A stretch of 43,419 nt of DNA from contig JAHEYU010000051.1 of the NCBI GenBank assembly GCA_023251435.1, positions 1 to 43,419 of the forward strand, read 5' to 3'. The DNA comes from Bacteroidota bacterium. GTDB lineage: Bacteria; Bacteroidota; Bacteroidia; Bacteroidales; Prolixibacteraceae. The first letter of the stretch is position 1, and each line of letters begins with the position of its first letter. Shown piece by piece: positions 18,091-26,377 of this stretch. The position numbers and the translations under genes were made by a program. The notes beneath the pieces are model-generated. The model was not told the origin of the DNA and made no database searches. It was given only the letters and a program-made list of their open reading frames with translations.

Positions 18091-18146
18091 GGGCAGGGAG
18101 CAGGGAGCAGGGAGCAGGGAGCAGGGAGCAGGGGGCAGGGAGCAGA
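18091..18146. repeat. Heptanucleotide tandem repeat (GAGCAGG)8 upstream of ruvC
   Basis: Eight consecutive 7-bp units fill this stretch. Units 2-6 are exactly GAGCAGG, units 1 and 7 are GGGCAGG, and the last is GAGCAGA. GGG runs recur every seven bases on the plus strand, so a G-quadruplex is possible. It lies between the EamA stop (18157) and the ruvC promoter. Confidence 0.95.
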
Positions 18147-18156
18147 GAGTATAGAA

Positions 18157-19029
18157 CTATTTTTTTTGCTGAAACCAGATGCCCGAAATAATGAATGCCA
18201 GTCCGACAAAAGTGGTTATAAATATGGTTTCGCCCAGAATAAAATGAATGAATACCAGCGAAAGGAAAGGAGATAGAAAAATCAGATTGCCGGTTTTAGC
18301 ATTGTTATCGCTTAGTTGCATTGCTTTCATCCACAGAATATAGGTGATTCCAAGTTCAAACAAACCAATATAAAAAGCTGACGGCAAACCTTTTATGTCA
18401 GGAAAACTAAAGTCGGTAAAAAAGAAAGCTGCAATGAGCAAATAAACCAGTCCAAAAGCAAAATTCCAAAATAACTTAAAAATTTCGTCGCGTTTATCGA
18501 GCACACTCAATATCCAGAAAAGTGCCCAGATCACGCTACTTCCAACTGCCAGCAATGCTCCGGTAAGGTTGGTATTGGCCATTCCGGCAAAACTTCCCTG
18601 CGAGGAAATAAAAATTACACCAACAAAACTGATGAGTATTGCAACAATGTTTCGGGTGGTTATTTTGTGTTTCAAGAGTGGTGCCGACAGCAATGCAAGT
18701 GTGATAGGCCAGATCATGTTGAGCGGTTGTGCAACCTGCGCCGGAAGCAAGCTGTATGCCTGAAAAAGAATGAGATAATATCCAAACGGGTTCAAAGCTC
18801 CGAGCAGAGCCGATTTTCCCAATCCGGAAAATGAAACAGTAAATAATTCTCTTAATCTTCCCTGAAAAAGGATGACCACGAAAAATACCAGCAACGAAAA
18901 CGCCGAGGCAGTCAATATCAGGTAAAGTGGCGAAAGAACCTGCAATCCAAGTTTAAAGGCAGTGGCAACAGTTGACCATAACAGCACCGAACAAAGTGCA
19001 AAAATGGTGGCTTTCGATTGCTGTTTCAT
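18157..19029 (-). CDS. EamA-family (DMT superfamily) transporter
   Basis: The 290-residue hydrophobic protein has about ten membrane segments in two EamA halves: the first half carries LLWSTVATAFK and a proline-rich VAQPLNMIWPITLALLSAP segment, the second AVGSSVIWALFWILSVLDKR and GLAFIISGIW at the end. DMT transporters of this kind export amino acids or small metabolites; the substrate cannot be told from sequence. It starts 84 bases after the TPR gene stop, with a hairpin in that gap. Confidence 0.88.
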   Translation of the reverse strand: MKQQSKATIFALCSVLLWSTVATAFKLGLQVLSPLYLILTASAFSLLVFFVVILFQGRLRELFTVSFSGLGKSALLGALNPFGYYLILFQAYSLLPAQVAQPLNMIWPITLALLSAPLLKHKITTRNIVAILISFVGVIFISSQGSFAGMANTNLTGALLAVGSSVIWALFWILSVLDKRDEIFKLFWNFAFGLVYLLIAAFFFTDFSFPDIKGLPSAFYIGLFELGITYILWMKAMQLSDNNAKTGNLIFLSPFLSLVFIHFILGETIFITTFVGLAFIISGIWFQQKK

Positions 19030-19058
19030 TCGTACATAATTTGTTTTTTAATTGACGC

Positions 19059-19117
19059 ATGGAATAGCCACACATTCATTTCCGCTCGTAAAAAACTAAT
19101 TCTCATGGCTATTTCAT
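19059..19117 (-). repeat. Imperfect inverted repeat at the end of the TPR gene
   Basis: ATGGAATAGCCA (19059-19070) pairs with TGGCTATTTCAT (19106-19117) with one mismatch. On the minus strand this stem starts at the stop codon of the TPR gene and could act as a weak terminator or RNA-stabilising structure. No T-run follows. Confidence 0.35.
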
Positions 19118-20997
19118 GGATTCGGTGATTTTCCTTCGAAAAATAATTGTTCTTTTGTTTTGGCTGAATCCGATTTATCTTCAGTTTTTACAGCATCCTG
19201 TAATTTCCTGAACTCAGTTCGCGCCTCTACAACGAAAACACTTCCGGGGTAGTCGGTCAGCATTTTTTTGTACAGTTCCATGGCTTCCGGTTTTCGGTTC
19301 AGTCTGGTTTCATAAATTGTTGCCAGCTTAAATAGTGCATCGTCGGCCAGCATTTCCCAACTATTATCCTTTACAATTGATTCGAGTAAGACGGCAGCCT
19401 CTTCAAATTTTCCCTGTTTCTGAAAAATACTTGCTTTCCTGAAATTCACATCATCTGAAAGTGAGTGAAACGAATACAATTTGCTCACCGAGTCGAGTGT
19501 AGCCAAAGCTACCGGATAATTGTTCCGAAACAATTGCAGGTCGGCGCGGGCAAACATTTGGAGTGGTGCCGAGAGTGAATCTGCTTCGAGGTTCTCGGCA
19601 ACAAAAAGCGCAAGTTCCATCGCATCATTTGCGATGAGTTTCGAAGTACTGGCTTTCAAGGCATCGAGTTGCGCCTTTGCCCAGGTGAAATTCCCCATAT
19701 AATAACCCAGTTTGGCCTTTTTAAACTTCACATCGTCGGCCAGCAAGTTGCTTTTATTGCTTTCAATAACCTGCGAATAAGTAATCACAGCCTCCCACAA
19801 ATCGCCCGAATAAACATATACATCCGACAACTCCGCTTTCAGTGCCGAAATTTGCGGTGGCGAAATCCCTTTCAACGTCAGCCCATCGGTCAGCGTTTTG
19901 ATGGCTTCGGCCGGCTGATCAAGGTAAAAAGCCAGTAAATGACTGTATCTAATCAGGAGCGGCGAAGTTTCGGCCGAAACTCCCAGTATGGAAAATGCTT
20001 GTAAAAATTGCTCCTTTAATATTCCGGCCTGCGCCAAATCCTGAATACCGGAATCCACAAATCGTTCGTAATACATTTGCATCCGCTGCAGGTTTGCCAA
20101 CTGATAAAACTCGGCCTTTGTTCCCTTGCTGATCAGATAATCATAGGCTTTAACGGCCTCGTCGTAATTTTTATTTGTGGCCGAAACATTGGCCAATCCG
20201 AAAATATTCCCATCTTCCACGCCCGTGCGTTTATCGAGCGATATCGCCTGTCGCGTGGCTGCGGTAAAGTTTTTATCCTGAATAAATAACCAGATCAGCA
20301 GTCGGGTATAGCTGATTTGGCCAGGCTCTTCCTGAATCCGTTTCAGCATATAGTTTTTTAGTTGTTTGCTGATTTCCCCATCGTTATCGACCGACAAAAC
20401 CGACTGAAGATTGCTTTTTACAAGTTCCAGATTGGTGTCCTTTTGCTTCATCCATTCAAGATACTCTTTCAGCATCTGATCGTAATTGCGCAGATAATAA
20501 TAAATCCGGGCAAGTTCGTAATTATACAATGCGGGATTTCCGACCCGGGCTTTAATCCAAACCTTTTCAGCAAATTCAAATTCACGCCGGTTGATAAACT
20601 GATTCGAAAGATTCTGATATTCTGCTGGATTTTCAGAAAGCGTCGAAATTGCCTTTTCATACATTTTTACCGATTCGCTTCCCTGTCCCTGCGCTTTCTT
20701 CAGAAAACCCCACTGAACATACCAATACGCATCTGACGAATTGCCACGTATCCCCTTTCGAATCTCTTTTTCAGCCTTTTCGAAATCAGGAATGCCCAGC
20801 AAACAGTCGAGATAAATGCTGAAATATCCTTCAGACTTTGTACTTGAATACAACTGTTCGTACAATTCGGCAGCTTTACCGTATTCTTTGTTCTGGTAGT
20901 ATTGACTGGCAAGCACGGACATATTTTGGAGGTCGGTATTCTGCCCCCAAACCATTACCGGCGCCAATAAAAATATGATCCAGACCAAAGTCTTCAT
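19114..20997 (-). CDS. Secreted TPR-repeat protein
   Basis: The 627-residue product has a clear signal peptide (MKTLVWIIFLLAPVMVWGQ, cleavage near 19). The rest is helical with repeated tetratricopeptide-like pairs, for example ASQYYQNKEYGKAAELYEQL near 30, KASIFQKQGKFEEAAVLLE near 535, and an ETRLNRKPEAMELYKKMLTDYP segment near 570. The latter resembles the tol-pal/YbgF-type TPR. It is probably periplasmic or surface-associated and scaffolds protein contacts; no partner can be named. A short Lys/Ser-rich tail closes it. It diverges from lipA. Confidence 0.8.
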   Translation of the reverse strand: MKTLVWIIFLLAPVMVWGQNTDLQNMSVLASQYYQNKEYGKAAELYEQLYSSTKSEGYFSIYLDCLLGIPDFEKAEKEIRKGIRGNSSDAYWYVQWGFLKKAQGQGSESVKMYEKAISTLSENPAEYQNLSNQFINRREFEFAEKVWIKARVGNPALYNYELARIYYYLRNYDQMLKEYLEWMKQKDTNLELVKSNLQSVLSVDNDGEISKQLKNYMLKRIQEEPGQISYTRLLIWLFIQDKNFTAATRQAISLDKRTGVEDGNIFGLANVSATNKNYDEAVKAYDYLISKGTKAEFYQLANLQRMQMYYERFVDSGIQDLAQAGILKEQFLQAFSILGVSAETSPLLIRYSHLLAFYLDQPAEAIKTLTDGLTLKGISPPQISALKAELSDVYVYSGDLWEAVITYSQVIESNKSNLLADDVKFKKAKLGYYMGNFTWAKAQLDALKASTSKLIANDAMELALFVAENLEADSLSAPLQMFARADLQLFRNNYPVALATLDSVSKLYSFHSLSDDVNFRKASIFQKQGKFEEAAVLLESIVKDNSWEMLADDALFKLATIYETRLNRKPEAMELYKKMLTDYPGSVFVVEARTEFRKLQDAVKTEDKSDSAKTKEQLFFEGKSPNP

Positions 20998-21020
20998 GTG
21001 TGCTTTTTAAGAATGAACTA

Positions 21021-21028
21021 CAAAAATA
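21021..21028 (-). promoter_or_regulatory. Predicted -7 element for the TPR gene
   Basis: The minus strand reads TATTTTTG, an exact TAnnTTTG match, 23 bases before the ATG. No well-spaced TTG is seen. Confidence 0.4.
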
Positions 21029-21114
21029 ACAATCAAAAGCTTTCATAGCCGGTAAATGTGAGATTTGTAGAAGTAATTGAAATGGTTGAACGAACTTCCT
21101 TCCGATTTTAAACG

Positions 21115-21122
21115 TAATTTTG
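21115..21122 (+). promoter_or_regulatory. Predicted -7 element for lipA
   Basis: TAATTTTG matches the consensus exactly and ends 16 bases before the lipA ATG, implying a 5' leader of only about 10 bases. TTG at 21086-21088 lies 26 bases upstream, longer than usual. Confidence 0.4.
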
Positions 21123-21138
21123 CGGAAATTTATACCCA

Positions 21139-22002
21139 ATGACAGCAGAATTGAAAGGAAGGGAGCGGCTTCCGCGGTGGATGAAAATGCAAATGCCCAA
21201 AGGCGAAAGTTATTCGATGGTCAAGAATCTGGTAGCTCAACATCAGCTTCATACAATTTGCACCAGCGGAAATTGCCCGAATATTGGCGAATGTTGGAAC
21301 CGCGGAACTGCTACCTTTATGATCTTGGGAGATATTTGTACCCGGAACTGTAAATTCTGCGGAGTAAAAACCGGGAAACCGCTCCCACCCGATCCTGAAG
21401 AACCAAAGCGAATTGCCGATTCTGTGCGCGTAATGCAGCTGAAACATGCCGTGATCACCTCGGTTGACCGCGACGATTTGCCGGATTTAGGTGCCGGATT
21501 CTGGGCAGAAACTATACTCGAAGTAAAGAAGCAAAATCCTACAACAAGTATTGAAGTGCTGATTCCCGATTTTCAGGCAAAGGCTGAACTAATTCAAATG
21601 GTAATTGGTGCCCGACCGGAAGTGATTTCGCACAACATGGAGACTGTTGAACGACTGACACCGCATATTCGCAGTGCCGCCAAATACCGCACCAGTCTGG
21701 AAGCAATCCGCGTGATCGCTACTTCAGGAGTAATTACAAAATCGGGCATCATGCTGGGTTTGGGCGAAACCGAAACTGAAGTTTTACAAGTAATGGACGA
21801 TCTGCGTTCGGTCGGCTGCAAGGTTATGACCATCGGGCAATACCTGGCGCCAACGCTTGAACACATTCAGGTAAAAGAATATATTACCCCCGAACAATTT
21901 GAGCATTACCGAACAATCGGACTCGAAAAGGGTTTTTCTTTTGTTGAAAGCAGTCCATTGGTTCGGTCGTCGTACCGGGCAGATGCGCATGTAAACGCAT
22001 AA
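21139..22002 (+). CDS. lipA: Lipoyl synthase LipA
   Basis: Radical SAM enzyme that inserts two sulfurs into protein-bound octanoyl groups. The 287 residues contain both cluster sites: the auxiliary cluster cysteines C41, C46 and C52 (CTSGNCPNIGEC) and the radical-SAM triad C67, C71 and C74 (CTRNCKFC). A late SSPLVRSSYRA segment includes the conserved C-terminal RSSY serine. lipB follows 74-94 bases downstream, giving the complete de novo lipoylation pair. Confidence 0.98.
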   Translation: MTAELKGRERLPRWMKMQMPKGESYSMVKNLVAQHQLHTICTSGNCPNIGECWNRGTATFMILGDICTRNCKFCGVKTGKPLPPDPEEPKRIADSVRVMQLKHAVITSVDRDDLPDLGAGFWAETILEVKKQNPTTSIEVLIPDFQAKAELIQMVIGARPEVISHNMETVERLTPHIRSAAKYRTSLEAIRVIATSGVITKSGIMLGLGETETEVLQVMDDLRSVGCKVMTIGQYLAPTLEHIQVKEYITPEQFEHYRTIGLEKGFSFVESSPLVRSSYRADAHVNA

Positions 22003-22096
22003 TAACTGATGGATAGAATTATCGATAGCCTGATAAATGCTTCACAAACAATGAATGACAATTTAATGACTAAGTTTGACAATAAATGACACTCTT

Positions 22097-22765
22097 ATGG
22101 CCAATTTCAATTACGAAGACCTCGGTCTGAAAGACTATAAAGAATGCTGGGATTACCAGGAAGAAATTCATGCACAGGTTGTTGCCGACAAACTGGCAAA
22201 TAAAACGAGCAGTGAAATCAATCGGGTTTTATTGGTCGAACATCCGCATGTTTACACGCTTGGTAAAAGCGGCGACGAGCATAATTTGCTGATCAACGGC
22301 GATTTTCTGAAGAAAATTGATGCCGTTTATTACAAAATCAATCGTGGAGGCGACATTACTTATCACGGACCGGGGCAATTGGTTGGCTACCCGATTATAG
22401 ACCTCGAAAACTACAAAATCGGCGTAAAAGAGTATATTTTCAAAATGGAACAGGCCATCATTCAAACCATTGCCGAATATGGGCTGGAAGGTGCCCTGAA
22501 AGACGGCGCCACCGGCGTTTGGCTCGATTCGTCTATTCCGGCAAAGTCGAGAAAGATTTGTGCCATCGGAGTGCGGATTAGCCGATATGTTTCGATGCAT
22601 GGTTTTGCCCTAAATGTAAATACCGATATGCGCTATTTCAACTACATCAACCCTTGCGGATTTATTACTTATGGAGTCACCTCTATCGAGCGCGAACTGG
22701 GTCGGAAGATCGACATGCAGGAGGTGAAAGAAATTGTGAAAGAGAAATTTAACACAATCTATTAA
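22097..22765 (+). CDS. lipB: Octanoyl-[ACP]:protein N-octanoyltransferase LipB
   Basis: Transfers octanoyl groups from acyl carrier protein to lipoyl domains, the step before LipA. I chose the ATG at 22097 because homologues begin near the YEDLGL-Y-ECWDYQ segment; a TTG at 22076 would add seven residues. Motifs seen are RGGDITYHGPGQLVGYPI near residue 84, KICAIGVRISRYVSMHG near 155 (catalytic Lys) and NPCGFITYGVTS near 186 (catalytic Cys). About 222 residues, normal length. Confidence 0.97.
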   Translation: MANFNYEDLGLKDYKECWDYQEEIHAQVVADKLANKTSSEINRVLLVEHPHVYTLGKSGDEHNLLINGDFLKKIDAVYYKINRGGDITYHGPGQLVGYPIIDLENYKIGVKEYIFKMEQAIIQTIAEYGLEGALKDGATGVWLDSSIPAKSRKICAIGVRISRYVSMHGFALNVNTDMRYFNYINPCGFITYGVTSIERELGRKIDMQEVKEIVKEKFNTIY

Positions 22766-22810
22766 GCAATCTCTCAACTCTGCTCCAAAGCTATCGATTA
22801 GAAATTTTAC

Positions 22811-22818
22811 TAATTTTG
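22811..22818 (+). promoter_or_regulatory. Predicted -7 element for the antitoxin-like gene
   Basis: TAATTTTG, an exact consensus match, ends 17 bases before the ATG at 22836, the same geometry as at lipA. Confidence 0.35.
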
Positions 22819-22835
22819 ATCAAAAACACTTGCAA

Positions 22836-23072
22836 ATGGATATTCAGACTTTAAAAATAGATTTAGCACGGAAAATTTTGAACTCCAACAAGCCTTCTGT
22901 TCTTGAGGAAATTGACGAGATACTGAAAAGAGAAGATCCTCAGGATTGGTGGGATGAATTGCCATCAGAAATTCAAGATTCTATTCTCGAAGGCTTAAAT
23001 GAATCAGAATCAGGAAATTTACTCACCCACGAACAGGTAGTTCAGGAAACCCACTCAAAATATGGATTCTGA
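22836..23072 (+). CDS. Antitoxin-like small protein without an intact toxin
   Basis: The 78-residue acidic product (start ATG 22836; a TTG six bases earlier is possible) resembles the addiction-module antitoxins that in Bacteroidota start with DIQTLKIDLARKIL, have a central DWWDELP segment and end with LTHEQVVQETHSKYG. Such genes normally precede a RelE/ParE toxin that overlaps their stop codon. Here an overlapping ATG does exist at 23062 (MDSEIFI...), but that frame ends after 19 residues at 23121 and the opposite-strand DUF438 gene begins there. So the toxin appears lost. Confidence 0.6.
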   Translation: MDIQTLKIDLARKILNSNKPSVLEEIDEILKREDPQDWWDELPSEIQDSILEGLNESESGNLLTHEQVVQETHSKYGF

Positions 23073-23121
23073 AATATTTATTCCCAATCCAGCAATCTTT
23101 TTTCTCCCTTTAATTCCCTGA
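23062..23121 (+). pseudogene. Possible stump of the cognate RelE/ParE-type toxin
   Basis: An ATG overlapping the antitoxin stop by 11 bases opens a 19-codon frame starting MDSEIFI, similar in form to the first residues of such toxins, then runs into the DUF438 gene on the other strand. The resemblance is short and may be chance. Confidence 0.25.
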
Positions 23122-24274
23122 TTTCGGTAATTTCCTGCGACACTTCCACAACTCCTTTGTAATTCCCCAACTCGTCGCGAACAGCAAAATACTGGATCAG
23201 GATAAATTCGCCTTTCATCTGAATCCAGAAACTGGCCTTGTTTTTTGTTCCGTTTCTGAAAGCTTCCACGATTTGCTCCACCACATGCACACTTTCGGGT
23301 GGATGGCAATTTTTCACTTCGCGGCCAATGATTGAATTGGTACGCCGGAAGATCCGCTTTTCAGGAGTCGAGAAAAATTTCACCTTGTCGTTTTCGTCCA
23401 CATAAGTAATATCAACCGATAAGTGATTGAAAACGAGACGGATTTGTTCTGCTGATAAAAACCCTGTTTTTAAATCAATTTCGCCGGAAGCAATAGGTTC
23501 ATTTGTCAATAATTCAGGAGTTGCAATTTCAGGATTAATATATGGAAATCCGATTTCGAGGCTTTCGCTTAACAGTTCATTTAGCTTATTTTCAGGAATA
23601 TAATTGCAGGCAACCGGAAAAAGAATGCGTTCCTCGCGAAACTTTATTGCGTACATATTGAAAAAAATATCTCCCGACATGCGGTTAAAGGCCTTCAAAT
23701 CAAAGTCGGGTTCACCAAGCATACGAATAACTGCTTTTATGTTCGATCTTATATCATCATGAAACGACCACATCACCTGTAAACAATGATAATCGGGCAT
23801 AAATTCCTCTATCAGCGGAAAGAAAACATTCTCTTTAATCTGGTAGTGCTGATCCATTTTTGCCAGTTCTTCAAATTTTTCCTTCAGTTCATTTCTGAAG
23901 TACTGATTTTCAGGAGCATGATTGAGCTCCTTCAGTAATGGGCGAATGGCTTTCAGGCGGAGGTCGAGCTGTTCGTTGCTTTGTATAAGGTAACCCGTAA
24001 AACTATTGGCAGCCGGCGGATTATATGGAAATTCCTGAAGTGGTTTATTTAACAGATTGAGCGCTTTGTTGATTCCTTTTTTCAATTCAGGCATCGGTAT
24101 CTTCAGGTGAATCAGCCAATCAACAACCTCAATCACATCGGCCGGGCCGGTACGATCGATCACATCCTGATATTCCCTTACAAGTCCGGCGTTCATCTCA
24201 CCGCGGATAACACACTCAAAAAGTTCGACTAGTTTGGCAATTCTTTTTTCTTTATGATTGGTAAATTCTGACAT
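23078..24274 (-). CDS. DUF438, hemerythrin-like and PAS domain protein
   Basis: The 398-residue protein has an N-terminal DUF438 domain (about 8-75), a four-helix hemerythrin/HHE-like region (about 90-235) and a C-terminal PAS domain (about 270-395) with a DITYVDENDKVKFFSTPEKRIFRR start and an FWIQMKGEFILIQYFAVRDELGNYKG strand set. Proteins of this build are thought to sense oxygen, nitric oxide or redox state; the output is unknown since no kinase or DNA-binding domain is attached. I chose ATG 24274 because a consensus promoter (-7 at 24293-24300) overlaps the upstream alternative ATG at 24295. It converges on the antitoxin gene with a five-base gap. Confidence 0.85.
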   Translation of the reverse strand: MSEFTNHKEKRIAKLVELFECVIRGEMNAGLVREYQDVIDRTGPADVIEVVDWLIHLKIPMPELKKGINKALNLLNKPLQEFPYNPPAANSFTGYLIQSNEQLDLRLKAIRPLLKELNHAPENQYFRNELKEKFEELAKMDQHYQIKENVFFPLIEEFMPDYHCLQVMWSFHDDIRSNIKAVIRMLGEPDFDLKAFNRMSGDIFFNMYAIKFREERILFPVACNYIPENKLNELLSESLEIGFPYINPEIATPELLTNEPIASGEIDLKTGFLSAEQIRLVFNHLSVDITYVDENDKVKFFSTPEKRIFRRTNSIIGREVKNCHPPESVHVVEQIVEAFRNGTKNKASFWIQMKGEFILIQYFAVRDELGNYKGVVEVSQEITEIRELKGEKRLLDWE

Positions 24275-24292
24275 AGAAATGGAATTTTTCAA

Positions 24293-24323
24293 CAAAGCTA
24301 TAATATAAAAAGTAAGCTTTCAA
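24293..24323 (-). promoter_or_regulatory. Predicted promoter for the DUF438 gene
   Basis: On the minus strand TTG (24323-24321), 20 bases, then TAGCTTTG (24300-24293) form a full Bacteroidota promoter. The start would be near 24287, which excludes the ATG at 24295 and supports the start at 24274. Confidence 0.55.
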
Positions 24324-24411
24324 GGTTAATTTATACTAATTTAGATTCTACATTCATGCTGATTGAAAAGCAACTATTTCGGCACTTTAACCATCTTCAT
24401 AAAAAACAAAA

Positions 24412-25311
24412 ATGAAAACAATACTACCTCTGTTGCTCGCTTTTATTTTTCTTTTTGCGGGCTGTAAACAAGACGATTTGCAAATTTCAGGAGAGGGATT
24501 GTCGATAACCATTGGCGAACGGGTTGTAATAACAGCCAATGATATAGACTACTACGATCTTTCGACGCATTTTATTTACCTGAAGGAATCCAGTACTTTC
24601 CTTGACGAAAAATTCTACCGCGACAGTTTTCAGGTTTATGCCGATGGCGAAAAAATTTATACCGGTGTCTTTCATTCCTGGGTGATGTCATCAATGCCTT
24701 TGGGGCCTGCAATTTATACTCCCGATATTTTTTACCCTGACTATGTAATACCAATTGCATTTGGCAGCTACACCAATGTTGATGGGAAAAAGGTACCGCC
24801 AACCGATCCGCGCAGCGATGCCCGGATACTTAATGCACTAAAATCGCACAACCAGTTACATGAAGGCTTACAATGCGAAATCAGGTCGGTACAGTTCATT
24901 CCAGACAATAAAGTTTCGCTGGAATTGGAATTAACAAACAATGACTCGTTTAATTATTATTACCTCGACCCGGAGAAAATGGGACTCGGATTGTTTCATT
25001 ATTTTACCAACGGATTGTCGCTCTGGAATCCCACGCTGAAGAAATCCTTTGTAAATCACGTGGAGCATATCCAGCCACAACCCTACAATTCATGGGAAAT
25101 GGGCTGGTTGTCGCTGATCAATAGTCACGAAAAAAAGACCATTTGGATTCACTACACCAATTTCGACCAGTTATCAGCCGGGCAATACAAATTGTACTTC
25201 CGCTTTCCGGGTCTATCAAAAGTTAGCAAATCGGAACTGGTGCAACGAAACGGTCGAATCTGGCTGGGAGAACTCGACCTTTCGCAGGACATTCAAATCC
25301 GGCAGTTTTGA
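24412..25311 (+). CDS. Uncharacterised lipoprotein
   Basis: The 299-residue product begins with a strong lipoprotein signal (MKTILPLLLAFIFLFAGC, lipid cysteine C18), so it should be anchored in the membrane facing the periplasm or the surface. The mature part is rich in Tyr, Trp and beta-type sequence with no repeat, and no known domain was recognised. It stands alone, divergent from the DUF438 gene, and is followed by a mutarotase-like gene 84 bases on. Confidence 0.75.
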   Translation: MKTILPLLLAFIFLFAGCKQDDLQISGEGLSITIGERVVITANDIDYYDLSTHFIYLKESSTFLDEKFYRDSFQVYADGEKIYTGVFHSWVMSSMPLGPAIYTPDIFYPDYVIPIAFGSYTNVDGKKVPPTDPRSDARILNALKSHNQLHEGLQCEIRSVQFIPDNKVSLELELTNNDSFNYYYLDPEKMGLGLFHYFTNGLSLWNPTLKKSFVNHVEHIQPQPYNSWEMGWLSLINSHEKKTIWIHYTNFDQLSAGQYKLYFRFPGLSKVSKSELVQRNGRIWLGELDLSQDIQIRQF

Positions 25312-25395
25312 TTCTTCCAATCTTTTATCTCCGGAAAAGGTTTGCTACCTTGCACCGCATATTCAACATTCATAATTTAAAACTCAACATTTCCC

Positions 25396-26298
25396 ATGAT
25401 TGATATTGACGAACTGGACGAAAAATTTAGCGTTGAAGGCGAAGTTGGATTTGCCGAACTCGAAAACGATTTGGTTTTCATTACCGTTTCAAACAAATAT
25501 GCCGACGCCGACATTTGCCTGTACGGTGCTCATATTACCAGCTTCCGGCCACGCAATTCAATAGATCTGCTGTGGATGAGTTCCGACAGCTTCTTTGAAG
25601 TGGGGAAGCCCATTCGTGGCGGAATTCCGGTTTGCTTTCCGTGGTTTGGCCCGCATAAAACCGATGCGGAGAAACCACAGCACGGCTTTGCCCGACTGAT
25701 GTACTGGGAGGTTCTCGAAACTGCAACCCGACCAAACGGTGAAACAGTTGTCCGCCTTCAGCTTTGCTCTTCGGAAGAAACGCTGGCATACTGGCCTCAT
25801 GAGTTTTGCGCCGAAATGACCATCACCATTGGCCTGACTTTGACAGCTACCCTGAAAGTGACCAATACTTCCGCTGAAGCCTTCGACTACACCTGCGCCC
25901 TGCATACATATTACACCTTATCAGCCATCGAAAATTTAAGCATCGAAGGCTTGCAGGGAACGACTTACTATAATCAGCTAAACGGAGAATACAATATTCA
26001 GGAAGAAGAAATTCTGCAAATTAATGAGCCAACGACCCGCCATTATCTGAATACTGAAAGTACAGTAATTATTTCTGATCCTATTTTCCGCCGCCGCATC
26101 AGGGTTGAAAAATCGGGCAGCAAAGTTACTACTGTTTGGAATCCGGGAGAAGAAACCTGTGCCAAAATAGGCGATTTACCCGATGATGCCTGGGAAACAT
26201 TTGTTTGTGTTGAAGCCACCAACGCTTTCGAATACCCAATTCAGCTGGCTGCAGGCGAATCGTTCGAAACTTCGGCCATCATCGGTCTGGAAGATTAA
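25396..26298 (+). CDS. D-hexose-6-phosphate mutarotase-like (YeaD/aldose-1-epimerase family) protein
   Basis: The 300-residue protein has the YeaD pattern: YGAHITSFRP near 35, GKPIRGGIPVCFPWFGPH near 72, QHGFARLMYWEV near 95 and a late WNPGEETCAKIGDLPDDAWETFVCVE segment. These enzymes interconvert the alpha and beta anomers of glucose 6-phosphate or related sugars. Its histidines (H98 in QHGFAR, a later H in CALHTYY) are in the expected places. No sugar operon is nearby. Confidence 0.88.
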   Translation: MIDIDELDEKFSVEGEVGFAELENDLVFITVSNKYADADICLYGAHITSFRPRNSIDLLWMSSDSFFEVGKPIRGGIPVCFPWFGPHKTDAEKPQHGFARLMYWEVLETATRPNGETVVRLQLCSSEETLAYWPHEFCAEMTITIGLTLTATLKVTNTSAEAFDYTCALHTYYTLSAIENLSIEGLQGTTYYNQLNGEYNIQEEEILQINEPTTRHYLNTESTVIISDPIFRRRIRVEKSGSKVTTVWNPGEETCAKIGDLPDDAWETFVCVEATNAFEYPIQLAAGESFETSAIIGLED

Positions 26299-26308
26299 CG
26301 CATTTCAA

Positions 26309-26360
26309 CACAAAGGCACGAAGACACAGTAAAATTACTTTGTGACTTCGTGTCTTTGTG
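26309..26360. repeat. Long imperfect hairpin (dispersed-repeat type)
   Basis: The 20-base arm at 26309-26328 pairs with 26339-26360, with two mismatches and an 11-base loop. The text (CACAAAGGCACGAAGACACA type) resembles a repeat found between genes in many genomes. It lies between the mutarotase stop and the YbaK start. Confidence 0.7.
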
Positions 26361-26377
26361 TTTTTAACCACGACACC

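Noticed and set aside
18091-18146. Heptad repeat considered as a CRISPR array
   Set aside because: Units are 7 bp and directly adjacent with no spacers; no cas genes are present.
22076-22096. TTG start extending lipB by seven residues
   Set aside because: The added residues do not fit the LipB N terminus, while ATG 22097 does.
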